A stretch of 64,000 nucleotides of DNA from assembly GCA_950106755.1 (NCBI GenBank), contig OX467082.1, positions 16,430,001 through 16,494,000 on the forward strand, written 5' to 3'. The position numbers and the translations under genes were made by a program. The stretch is from Climacium dendroides (Eukaryota; Streptophyta; Bryopsida; Hypnales; Climaciaceae). The notes under the pieces are model-generated. The model searched no databases, was not told where the DNA came from, and saw only the letters and a program-made list of their open reading frames with translations. Positions 11,490-23,800 of the stretch are shown one piece after another. Within the stretch, counting starts at the first letter, position 1, and each line of letters opens with the position of its first letter.

Positions 11490-13788
11490 ATGCACCGCTT
11501 GGTAAGTAAAGCATCTCCCAATATTGTTTTGCCGGCAAAATCTGCCAGGACTTCTATTTCAGAATCGATTTCATCATTTTCAGTGGTCAGAGTTTTAGAG
11601 ATGGGTGTTGGAACATTGTTCTCTCGCAGGTCAGGAGACTGTCTAGAGAATGGAATTTTTCGTCTTCATCTCCGCCAGTTTGGGCACAGAAGGATCAGTT
11701 TGTGGGATTCTGTTGCCACTGTAGAGTTAAGTTTTTATCTTATGAGGCCATCAACAGACAGCCATCAAGCGTCAACACCGATGCGGACAATTTAGTTCAG
11801 TCCCAATTGAACCAGATTTTCGAAGACAACAAACGCAACCCTAATCTCGTAAACTACAACCTCTACAACTTCCTTCTGGAGGAGAATGTCCTCCGTTTGG
11901 CTCACAAGAATCTCGTTCTAGCAACACATCAGAAAGACTTCTACGAAAGACCCGGGTTGGTGCGAGAGATTTTAAGGGCGCTTCGGAATGAGAAATTCCA
12001 GTTTGAATCCCTGCCTCCACCCAAAGGTGAGCAATTTTCATACGCATCACAAAAGTTCCTCTGCATTCGATTGACGAAGGTCTTAATGTTAAGTTGAGGC
12101 ATTGGATTCATATAATCCTCATGTTGAATTGATGTTGAGTTAATGCTGGACGAATAGAAGTGGTTTAAACGCTACTGTGGTGTTAGTGTCATAAGCTTGA
12201 TATAACATTGGCAACATGGACTTCAATTTAACATCTTAGTGTTGGTCTAATGTTCAATTTGATCAATATCAACTTACCATTTTTGAATCTATCAGTGGCA
12301 TCAGGGGGATCTTTCGAGATGTACTCTCCCCCTCCATTTCGGGACAAGGTTGTGATCGAGGCCATGCGAATCGCCCTTGAACACATCTACGAGCCCATCT
12401 TCCTGGACTCCTCTCATGGTTTTCGCCCCTCTCGAAGCCGACACACAGCTTTGATGTCCGTGCGACGGGAGCTTCGACATCACAAACTGGCGCTTGTATC
12501 CCGCACCGACAGCCATGACTTGAATTCCCATGTGCTGGTGAAGCTTTTGGAACAGAAGATTAAGGATGCGAGGTTTATACGGCTCATATGGAAGGCATTG
12601 GAAGCGGGTCATGGTAACAGGAAGCATCATGTCTGGGGTATTAAAAATGTCTGGGATGGGAAACGTGAAGATATGACACTCTCCACCTTGTTTTCCAACA
12701 TATACCTTCATGCTCTAGATATATGGATTCGTGATAAGAAGCAGGAGTTTGACACAGCACCGGTTCCTATAGATCCCTTAGTGTTGAATCTTACACACAG
12801 GATTACACGACTTACGCGAGAGGGGAAGCTGGCAAGGGTGAAGGTGTTGAATGCCCGGAAAGCACAGCTTGAAGGAACCCAAAGGCTGAGCTTTCGGCGC
12901 TTGTTCTATGTGCGGTTTGCAGATGAGTTCCTCGTGTCCTGCATTGCTAGCAAACAGGAGATGCTGACCTTGAAGATTGACCTTGAGGAGTTTCTGAAAG
13001 AAATGCAACTTGAAGCTGATCTCAATGTATCACGTCTTGGACGCAGCCATGCGTTTTTCTTAGGGACTAAGATTACGGTATCAAAGGGAGGGAGGGTTAG
13101 ATTGGAAGCGCCAATGGACAAGATTATCATAGAATTAGCCAAGCTTGGAATGGTATCAGTGGGTGGTACTCGTCCTCACCCTGTTACGTATTTGGCCAGG
13201 TGCACTCACAATGAGATTATTAGTTACTACAATTGGGTGATGCGGGGTTGTTGCACGTACTACTCCTTTGTGGATAATTTTTACCAGCTGACAAGCTACC
13301 TGAGGCTTGCCATTCGGAGCAGCTGTGTAAGGACATTGACCATGAAACTGAAGCGGTTTCGGTCTGCTAGAACGTACAAAGACTTTGGCATGGAGTGTGC
13401 TGCCAGGTACAGAGTTCCGATTCGAAATGGGAGTGTGGCGGATGCTCAACTATCGGAGGAAGAACGAGGTTTACTGAAGGAGCGCATGAAAGCTGCAAAG
13501 AGACTAAGACTGGATTGGGAGGAGCTTGGTTGCATTGAGAAGGGGTTGCTGCAGAGGTTTATCATCCCACGGCGTATCCTCGAGTCCAATGGAGACGTCA
13601 ATTTGGAGTTTAGGGGCGACTACCTCCGTTATTGTAGCAAAAGAACTGAGCATGAAGAGACGAAGCGTGCTTTGTTGAAGCTGGAGCTGCTGCCCCCGGC
13701 TCAAAACATCTGGGATTTTAAGGAGATTCTTGTGCCCCCACCAAGGCCGCGCTTGTCTATCGATTACGAGTCTCTCTATCCCTTTTGA
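11490..13788 (+). CDS. nuclear-encoded group II intron maturase-like protein (nMAT type)
   Basis: Exons 11490-11501, 11630-12026 and 12305-13788 sum to 1893 nt (630 aa). The tiny first exon encodes MHRL and joins in phase to VRRLSREWNFSSSS, giving a basic, serine-rich start typical of a mitochondrial presequence. The body has a reverse-transcriptase fold (GGSFEMYSPPPFRDKVV, GFRPSRSRHTAL) followed by a maturase domain X. The catalytic YADD box is replaced by FADE (341-344) and the first catalytic Asp region reads RTDSHDLN, so polymerase activity is probably lost. No C-terminal HNH endonuclease is seen, like plant nMAT1/nMAT2. Such proteins enter mitochondria and help splice group II introns. 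Which nMAT subtype this is was not settled. Confidence 0.85.
12132..12234. mobile_element. small inverted-repeat element in maturase intron 2 (ATGTTAA family)
   Basis: It begins ATGTTGAGTTAATGCT and ends with the near-complement AATTTAACAT. Inside is GTGTTAGTGTCAT, shared with related copies at 23560-23692 and 56009-56128. It is non-coding. Confidence 0.5.
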
Positions 13789-15166
13789 TAATGTTAACCT
13801 GTGAAGAGTGCAAGGCGCTTGGGATGCAAGATGCTAGGTCTCTCAGTTGAAGAAGGATTTGTACACTTGGGTGAGCACTCTTTTGTAATTGATTTTGTGG
13901 TCATTGCAACGAAGGTGGTGGATGTTATTTGCGTCACTCTATAAATGGTTGGAAGGCGAACTAATCTCATTGGAAAGTTATTTGTTCATTTTGAAAAAAA
14001 TTGAACAAAATTTTGGTCAAAATTACTACTTTTTCACGTTGTGAGAGCGACATGACCACTCCTACCATGCAATACCCCTCCTAGAGAATGACAAGTTGTT
14101 AACACTACACAGGCATATGATAAGTCAAATTTACTATGCAAAAACATAAGACTACACTCAATTCTAAGGGTACATGTATCAATGCAAATATGTCCAGAAG
14201 TGTACACAAGAGACCCAATTCTCACAGTGATTGGTCAGTCATGTTGTTGACTTTGAGAAAGCAGTACAAGCTAGGACTTCAGATACTTTAAGCTTCTGAT
14301 TTGGCTTGGAATTCATTCCATACCGGTAATCAACATACTGTACAGTACAATACAAGAAGAGGCGAACAGGTTGTTCTATTGTTGTGACTACCTCAATGCT
14401 TCGCAAAGCTCCTTGCAGTAACCGACTTGTACATATTCACAATAAGGAGCTCGACACCATTGGAATGGCAGGCTTCAACATAACATGTATTGGAATGACT
14501 GCAAGCCCACTTGAGAAACGAAATCACACTCAGAATTGGAAAAGTAGACACTGAGTACACATAAATAAAGTGAGTTGGTTGATAGAATAGGCAATACATG
14601 ATCTCCAAATAAAACCAATGAAATTAATGAGCTGTCGTAAATCAAAGTTGGATCATGTTTTCATCTAACATACCACCTCACAATTAAAATAAGTAAAAAC
14701 TTGAAAGTTGGATCCCTTCATGGCAAAGTGGCAATGATTCTAGGAGCATAAATATTTTGCAATAATACTATGAGGCTTTACCTGGGAGGCGAGCTTGAAA
14801 ATGATACAAGCAGACTCACTGGTCAACACTACCTGCAAAATTGTAGACCTACGTCAGTAGCTTGAATTAACTGATTGATAATTGTGATCCTCACTGAGAC
14901 GTATCATAGCATTCTAGAGCTGTCGAAAACTTTCAGATCATTGTGAATCGAATGGAAAACACAATTCAATTCACTAAAAAGACTCGGCACGTGGAGCTAG
15001 GAAAATTCTTATTAATTGATAATGTCGCTTTGCAAAGACTATCGTGGGCTCAAGATTGTGTTGAAAAGGAATCTACATTCTATTTCATGTTCATGACCAG
15101 TTCCCGGGGAGTTGCGGGAGCTAAAGAGTGTTATGACCAGTTTCATGGAAGCAGCACTGAAACTGA
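13789..15166. other. convergent spacer between the maturase and CRAL-TRIO genes
   Basis: This region holds the 3' flanks of two converging genes. No open frame resembling a protein and no RNA gene was recognised. Base composition is AT-rich. Confidence 0.45.
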
Positions 15167-17242
15167 CTAGGCCTGAGGAAAACATTCGAAGATGAAAAAG
15201 ATGGTAGTCGAACTCTGTATTTGAAGCTGAGACCTGAGGGCACTTGCACGCCATGCAAGGTCCGGTGGCATGCCATGATGGTTCTGCAATGGATCAGCTT
15301 CAAAGCCATAATCCATTAACGGCCGTGTTTCCAATTCCTTATCGTGCTCCACAACAAAATCCGGCACGTCGACTTGGTCATTCCTGACATACTCCGAGAG
15401 AAATTCCAGCCGATTGATATACACCAGTTTTGAGTAGAACCTGTGCCACAAATTCACTTCTTCTGTAAGCTCAAGTAATAATGCAACCAGTAACTCTCAA
15501 AGCAATTTAATTCTTGGCTCCAAACCCCAAGGGCAGGAGACCAATGGCATAAACATGAACTCCATCTACAATGAAGTGAGAAAGTTTGAGTAGAATCTTG
15601 TGTGCAGCATTATTGCTAAACAAACACTGAGCCCTAAACCTTAACACGAAATAACCAACATCTACAGAGTAGATAAATCATCAAATCAACTGCAGAACCA
15701 TTCTTGGCTTCATAACCGCACGACAAAAAGGACAACGCCTCTCATATCATAGTTTCTTGTTGAATATAATTTTGTAAAAAATGTTCCTAAACCCTATCCC
15801 CTCATCCTTGATTCTTCAAAAGACATGGAACACATTCAGGTTGGAGTTCTGCAACTCAATCCCCTCAAATATAAACACAACATGCTTGTAAATGATCATG
15901 TCCAAAACCCTAAACACGCACAGAAGGAACACAAACATGCCCTTCACTCAAGAAGAATCGGCCGAGAGTGGCGAGAAGCAAGCGGGAGCGCAGGCCCGGA
16001 TGGACGTAATAGACGGCTTGCAGACGATGCTTCAACTGATTGGGCAGAGACTCGTAGAGGTCCCGGAGAGCCCACACCCCCGGATGGTTGTCATTCTTTT
16101 TCACGGCGGTGTGGAAGTACACAATGACGTAAGGACCGGGCTGCAGCTCATGGTGCAGCTTCTGTAGCAAGTACAGCTTCAGCCTCTCCACATCGATCAC
16201 CGATGCTGCACTGCACCACTCGTAAGTAAGCCGCCACTCTCACTTCCACGAGACCTCTCTCTCACTCACTCACTCACTCGCTCGCTCAAATTTTAGGAGA
16301 CCATTAAATGCACAGATTAGGGTTAGACCATGACCATTAAATCCCCCGGGTATACAATGTCATACAGAAGGAGACGATTCCGGTGTTGCTAAGAATCTCA
16401 ATCACAAGCCCAATCGCTAGAATTGAAATTCTGATTCTGATTACCCGTGATTGTATGATTGAGGTGCGATAATTTCATAGAGTCAGTACAAAATAGGGTT
16501 CTAAGCAAACTCAGGAGTACATAAGGTCACATCGCAAATGTGGAAGGAGAAAATTCAACTGGCAAGAATTTCAATCACATGGCCAATCGCTGGGACTGGT
16601 ATTCCTTTTTGATTGCTGGTGTTTGTAAGATTTTGAGGAGCGATCGTTGTATAGGGATAGTGTGCACAGATAGGGAAGATGAATCGATGGTACTTAAACT
16701 AGAACAGCGGGTATAAAAGGCCGGAAATGCTATAGTCAACGGTTGCATTCCAAATTCCAAATTGAAATTCTCAGTTTGCTCAATTCTCAACAGAATGTTT
16801 TTGAATGTCACAAAAACTGTGCTTCTAATGAGCTATGATACACCTCCTAACTCAAATTGATTTAAAGTCTTGAGATCACAGGAATTGAAGATGACATGAC
16901 AACAGAGACACCACTACGACAGAGAGGCACCAAGCAGTTTAGTCTCGACATTTCGTGCTCATTTCTGGGTCAGATCATGCAAGTAACAGCTTGTTGGAAA
17001 CATTCGAACAATGCAGTTCTAACAAGCCATTATTCATGTTCTAATCCTCAGTATTGCAGCGACTGATTGAAGATTGCTCATTAGGGTTTCAACAAACCAG
17101 ATTAGCAAGGTTCTTATACGAAGAGAGCAAAGGTCGTACCAGGGAAGAACTTGCCCACGATGCGAACAACCGCGCGACCGTGCACATCGACACCTTCAAA
17201 GCGAAGGATCTGCAACAGTTCCAAATCCTCATCGAATGCCAT
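15167..17242 (-). CDS. small CRAL-TRIO (Sec14-like, divergent type) domain protein
   Basis: On the minus strand the exons are 17242-17140, 16205-15941 and 15440-15167, totalling 642 nt (213 aa). The protein starts MAFDEDLELLQILRF and continues through GRAVVRIVGKFFP, VIDVERLKLYLLQKL, PYVIVYFHT, LPNQLKHRLQAVYYVHPGL, LLLATLGRFFLS and then a PDFV..HD region. These are hallmarks of the divergent CRAL-TRIO family (as in GDAP2/BNIP2-related proteins), which bind small lipids or act as adaptors. Intron 2 fits only with a GC donor (GG then GCATGT), which gives an in-phase join into FYSKLVYINRLEFL. This step is inference. The C-terminal ~40 residues are not conserved. The gene is divergent from sphingosine-1-phosphate lyase, with 626 bp between start codons. 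Confidence 0.75.
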
Positions 17243-17868
17243 CGTATGACCAAATCAGAAAAAAACAAAAAAAAAGTCGAAGTGCGAGACACAATGTTAC
17301 TAGACCACAGTCGTTTCTGGTAAATTTTCAACCCGATGTTTCGAATGAGCATCTACTAAACATGAGTTTCAAATGCACTGCTGTACGCCTCCTAAGCATT
17401 GAAGTATTATTGAGATCACAACAATCAGTCGACCGAATAAGTATGACGGGGTTTACGATGTTGACGGAGTCTGCCACATTCGCCTACTCCTTCGGTACTC
17501 GTAGAGAATCTTTTGAAAAGATTCGAACTAAGAGCGGTTGCGGCGTGGTATACGCGGATGCGGGTCCTACCTCGTCCTCAACGAGCGAGTCCAACAAAAC
17601 CCGCAACTACACGCGCAACTGCTCGCACCTCAAGCCTTAACTAATCACTGTTGTGCAGGTGACGTAGAAATTCATTCTCATCATCATCGCATCGCCTATT
17701 CGCTCATGATTGCCTCATCATCAAGCTTTAAGACCTGCAGCACCCTTTTCTTTCTTCCGTCGTATCATAAGCTTAGTCTCTAAGTTACCGACCCTAGTTT
17801 CTTTTCTGTGAGTTTTCGTTTTGTCAGGGGTTGTGAGAACAGAGAGTTATCGAGAGATTGGCAGAGTT
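17243..17868. promoter_or_regulatory. probable bidirectional promoter region
   Basis: The 626-bp gap separates the CRAL-TRIO start (minus) from the lyase start (plus), so both promoters and leaders must lie in it. No TATA box was clear. Open frames seen inside are not conserved proteins. Confidence 0.4.
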
Positions 17869-20800
17869 ATGCAAGCGATGGAGGATCTGGGGTTACAGCG
17901 GCTACGGGACAGTGCGAATGCGGCCCTGTCGCAGGTGGAACCCGTGATGCTGGTGGTGGGCGCGGTTGTTACGTGGATCGTGATAGCGACGACGAGCTCT
18001 GTTTTGAGTGGCGCGTACAGTAGTGTTAGCGAGAAAGGTACATTTGCGTTGATCAGGTGGTGTTTTTCATGTTTGTTTTGCGAAATTCTCACGATCGGAT
18101 GTTTCGGAATTGGCATAAGTGCACTGGTTTCATGTCTCCAATTCCGGTGAGAATTTGTTCGGTTTTTGTTCAATTGTGATTTTGTGTTCTCGCAGGATTG
18201 GTTGGCACAATTTCGGGCTTAGTCGTCAAAATTATCAAGTGAGTTTTGCTCTCTCTCTTCAGTTTCTTCTGCGCCTTTGTTGGAAATTGCGATAGCTATT
18301 CTTATGTACGATTTAGTTAGCTTATAAGAATAACTTGGATTCAAAGATCCAAGGATCAACTGAGGATCTGAATTCAATACAAATCTCAAACTAGTGAGTA
18401 CTGTATGCACTAAGTATGTAAACCTAGGGACTGGAAAGTGAATTGAGGATGTTCTGTGGCTTGACTTCATTTGTAGGATATTACCTGGTGGTGCTGCGTA
18501 CTTACAAAAAGAACAAAAGAAAGTGAGTATCATGTGTTCATTTCTGTTGTGCTTTGCTTTTAGGTTTTGAATGCGGTGTTTTGCGGTTAGGTTGGTCTTT
18601 GGTTTTTGGATAGGAGTATTAGGGTTTTATTTAAAAGCGATGAGTTCATACAGGTAATGGATAAGCTGCGATCTGGATCAAAAGAAAGGGAGTTTTGGGC
18701 CACGGAGCTTCCCAAGCAGGGGTTGGGGCCTCTAGTAATCGAGCGCATGCAGGAGCTGAAGCAGCGAGATAAACCTTGGGAAGGCCGTTGTTCTGGAGCA
18801 GTGTAGGTATTCTCCGCTCATTCGTTTGTTTCTAAGGTAGGAGGTGCCTATAGCGCCCCTTTAAGCCAGCCAAATTGTGCTCAGTGTTGCTGCCAATATG
18901 TTTTTTTTAATTCTCTTTTGTAGAATGGCGAAGGTCAGCAGAATGCAACGCTCTTTGAATCAAAAAATTTGGAGTGCATCGATGCTCTTGAAATGTTCCC
19001 ACCCTGAGGTCTTTTTATAGAAATGTTTCGATATTTTCCTTCTTTTGTTTAATTAGCTAAGAGGTCGGTTTTATAGCAGGGACAGTTTCACGCATCCTTA
19101 TACGCAGAAATGTTTGGTAGAAACTCACTGGTAGTTTTCCTTGTGAAGCGCTATGAAAAGAAATTATGGTTCTGAGTTTGAAGGTCACAATACAACATAA
19201 CTCGGGGATATATTAGCTGATGATTTCATTCTTTTGGCAGGTACATTGGAGGGAAGGAAACAGAAGGGCATTTCCGCCTTGTGAATGAAGCTTATTGCAT
19301 GTAAGTCACTTATCTATCTGGAACAGAGCAGTATATCACATTATTTCACAGTATCTGCATCTCATCATTGGAAGCAGGTTCTATGTATCATGGAATCTCA
19401 CTATTTTTTGTTGACTTTTACAAGAAAGATTCCCAGGTTATTTAGCTGTATGTAGAATTCGAAACTTAGACTTGACTTGACCATCTGAATCTTGCACGAA
19501 CCTCAGGTTTGCGCACACGAACCCTTTGCATCCGGATGTCTTTCCAAGTATTCCTCGTTTCGAGTCAGAGGTGGTGAACATGACAGCAGCATTTCTGGGG
19601 AGCAAGCTCCAAGCTGCCGGAGGGCAGGTCTGTGGAAATATGACATCTGGGGGTACAGAAAGTATTCTCATGGCTGTGAAAACTACCCGTGATTTTATGA
19701 AGGAGACACGAGGGATTACAGCCCCCGAGATGTGAGTTCTGTTTAAATTTTCTTATGACCTGAGATTTTGGTTGTTCATTCTTGCAAAAGGGCAGTATCT
19801 CTACGAGGTTGAGAAGATGAGCAGTTAACAAATGAGGCTCACTCACGCCTGTGTTGACCCGTGTTTGCCCAAATTGGGCCTCAATACCAGTTTTTAACAG
19901 TTTGGAATAGGTCATGTGAGGACTTTCTTTTGTCCAATTTCTTTTATATTTTCAACCAATACCTGCGATGTTCTGCACTATTTTCTGGTGATATAAAATT
20001 CGCTGCATCTCAGGGGGGTGGGGGGTGGGGGGGGTCACAGTATGATCTATTGAATTGGTCATTTTAAAACCATGAATCCTGGGTCTTTTAATGGTTAACA
20101 ATGGTATTTTCCAAACGCGCATTTGTTTCAGAAACTGAGCTTCAGAATTTTTGTAATTTCTGTTGTAGGATTATACCTGAAAGTGCACACTCTGCGTATG
20201 ACAAGGCGGCCCAATATTTCAATATAAAACTGCGTCGCGCCCCAGTGGATGCTGATCTACGAGCTGATGTGAGGGCCATGAAGAGATTAATCAACAAAAA
20301 TACCATTATGGTAAGCTATTTCTCTTGTTTTGTCCAGATATGCGTCAACTGTTATTGTGTGATGGCCTTGTGTGTTAAGAGACTATTTAATTACCGTCAG
20401 TCCTTCATATGCTATGTGAGTAGCAATTATCATGAATTTTTCACAACTATTTCTGATTTTCCCATCAGCTTGTCAAGTGTGGTTTTAAAATATTGCGATG
20501 AGTCTGGTATGATCTTTATGTTTGGCGCTATATCCTAATGCGTGCTCATTTATCCGATGATTGCAGTTAGTTGGCTCCGCACCAGGGTTTCCACATGGAT
20601 TGATAGATCCCATTGAGGTATCTCTTCCTGAAGTTCTTTGCCTTTGAGTTCTCTTCAAATGGCGTCTTTACTTGAATTATGTGCCTCGATGGCCTATACG
20701 AATATGACCAGGAATTACGTAGTCGTAAATTGATTAATCTAGTGCCCGGTCAAAAATTGAAAGACCACTTTGAAAGCTAATAGTCAATTTCAGTAACTTG

Positions 20801-23800
20801 CAAAACATATCTATCTTTCAAAAATGTAGGGTACGATTTATTCTCTCTCTTCTAAGTTTGTTATCTTACCTGAAACTTCCTAAATGACATATTTCAACTC
20901 CTGTAGATATGGAAGCGGACACTTTTTTTCCATTTGGGATTTTGGGCACTTAGGGGGGTAGCTTGAAACGAAAATTCTACACTCTATACTAGACAGTTTC
21001 GGAATTGACTCTATTTGGTTCTTAGGTTGACATTTGCCTTGGATGGAATGAAACTGAGAAATGTCTTGTGTAGCATGCTGAGATTGATTTTGGAATTTGT
21101 GAATATTTTTAATTAATTGTCTTGTTGAATTGTAGGAACTATCAGCGCTGGCTTTGCAATACAAGATTTGCCTACACTGTGACCTCTGTCTTGGAGGCTT
21201 CGTTCTACCATTTGCCAAAAAACTTGGGTAAGCATTCTGCCTGCATGCTTTTCCGCAGTTTTAGGTTCATTCAATTACTTCTTTTGATTTCAGATCTGTT
21301 TGCTAGTCCCTGATTCTCTTCAGTGCCATATAGTATTTTCTCCTTAGCACATCTCACTAGTTTGCTAGTTACCATATTACTTTTCGCATTCATAATGATC
21401 TGGGAGCTCAATTGTATTCAATTGTACAGGTATCCAATCCCTCCCTTTGATTTTCGAGTCCCTGGTGTTACATCCATCTCAGTGGATGTACATAAGTATG
21501 GATTAGGTCCGAAAGGCACAAGTATTGTGCTCTACCGAAATCATGAACTTCGCAAGGTAATGCCAATCCTCAAGTGCCCGGACCTTGCTTATTTTACATG
21601 CTTGTTACACTGATGCTGCGAATTGAAGTTCTATGCATCGATTGAATTTTCGTTCCTTGTTGATTAATAAAATCAATGAGTTTTTCATTTGTTTCATAGT
21701 TTAACAATTATGGATATTGGCTCGTGTCTGCTTTTCTGAGCCCGTCCGTTTCATGGTTCTCTGTTAGAAGACTTCACTTGACCGACTTAATCAACGCCAT
21801 CATCGCTTGCATGGGAAACCTCTTTTCTGACTTGTGGAACCATATTTACTGCGCCTGTATGTTTGAATTGGACTAATTTTATGAGACTTTGCATTGGTGG
21901 GGCGTGTGCATCATGAAAACAGCATCAATTCGTTGCTGGTGAGTCTTCACTTCCTATATGTCCTCACTTAGCAGTAATAAAGTTGAGGCAGGGTGTTTTT
22001 ACATCATACAGCCTATATGGGTTCATGTTGCATGCGGAGTCCTTATTGGAAGTATTTTTTAAGTTGGTGTTTTCGATTGCTGCCTGAAACCAACTGCATG
22101 TAGAACACTGACAATCTACTGGTGTCGTGTGAAACAGTTACAGAATGGTCAGGAGGATTGTATGTCTCCCCTTCAATGGCGGGAAGTCGGGCAGGTGCTC
22201 TGATTGCAGCAGCTTGGGCCTCTATGATGTCTCTTGGAGAAAATGGTAAGTGGTCATCACATTTAAAGGTTTCTGACAATAGATCGTGGATCATGTGCCC
22301 CAAAGTGCCCAAGGTAAAAATAGAATGTTCGCTTTGGAAGCTGATAGTCAATTTCAGAAACTTTCAAAACATGTTTCTTATCATTTGACAATGTATGATA
22401 TGATTTCTTCTCTGTATTGTTATATTTAGTTACCTTCCTTCAAGCTTCCTAAATGATTTATTTAACGTTTAAACATATGGAAGCAGCCAATTTTGGCTAT
22501 TTGGGAACTTAAGGGTTAACAACAATCATGATATGTGATGCAATGGTATTATAAGAAAGTTCGTTATCCTATTCTTTTGTCATATATGCAATGTCATGGA
22601 TTGAGCCATGTTTTGGTGTTACTTCCCAAAGATATTGTTCAGGTGTGGAATTCTGCTTCATAATGCACTTGATGGATTTGCACGTGGAAGTTCGTTCATG
22701 GCTCATGTGAGGTGTATTGTGAATTCTTCATGTGGATAGGTTACTCTCAGATAACGCGGAAGCTGATGGAAGCTGCAAGAAACATAAAATTGGGGTATGT
22801 TGGAAATATATTGACTTTAACCCCCAAGTGCCCAAGTTAAAAATAGGAAGTTTGGTTTGGAAGCTAGTAGTCATTTATAGGAACTTTCTAAACGTGTTTC
22901 TATCTTTCAAAAATTTAGGATATGATTTAGTCTTTCTTATACGGAGTAGTACAGTTTGTTACCTTCCTTGAGGCTTCCTACATGAATTCTTTAGATATAA
23001 AAGCAAGCACTTTGGGCTATTTGCGCACTTAGGGTTAAACTTGATATTTATACTTTTATTAGGATCAATCATTTCAGTTATGTTGTGTTCTAAATCAATT
23101 TAGAATCTATTGCAGGATCGGAGACATTGAGGGGCTGTACGTTCTTGGAAAGCCTGACATGACGGTCATTGCATTTGCGTCCAAAGAAGTTAATATCTAC
23201 AAGGTTAACGAGGCCATGGCAGAAAGAGGCTGGAGCCTGAATGCTTTGCATAAACCAAGCAGGTGCACATTTTTCAGTTGTCTTTGGGAATTTTTTTAAA
23301 ATAATTTTTATGTTTTGTACCGGAATGGTACTGTCATTTGAAGGTATGCTTCTAAACTTTTGTGATCGTGGACAGTGTACACATTTGCGTCACTCTCCAA
23401 CACGTGGATGTTGTGGATCAGTTTCTCGAAGATCTAAAAGCTTCTGTGGAATATGTAAGTGACTCCAACCTTGAAACACTCGAAATGCTTTCCACTTGTC
23501 TAGACTCTCATGATCCGTCGTAAAAGACACCTCCCATGAGATAATATGAGCAGTCCTAATATTGAGTTAATGTTAAAATCAATCTCTTGTGCAACACAGA
23601 TGGTGTGGACTGAATGTTGCCAGTATGATGTTAGTGTCATTGACATTAATCGGCAAACTATTACTGTCAAATTGACATCAGTTTAACATTACTTTATTTT
23701 AAATTAAAATAAATTTAATGCCCTTTAGGTAATACCTTACCATTAATAACTTTGTCCCTCTAACGGGGAGATCTTGAGGCATAGATCTCAAATTTGATAT

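Noticed and set aside
12301..13704. Several minus-strand open frames under the maturase
   Set aside because: They are antisense shadows of a well-supported coding exon and show no family resemblance.
16255..16290. CTCA/CTCG short repeat as a CRISPR-like array
   Set aside because: It is a simple microsatellite with no spacers, in a eukaryotic intron.
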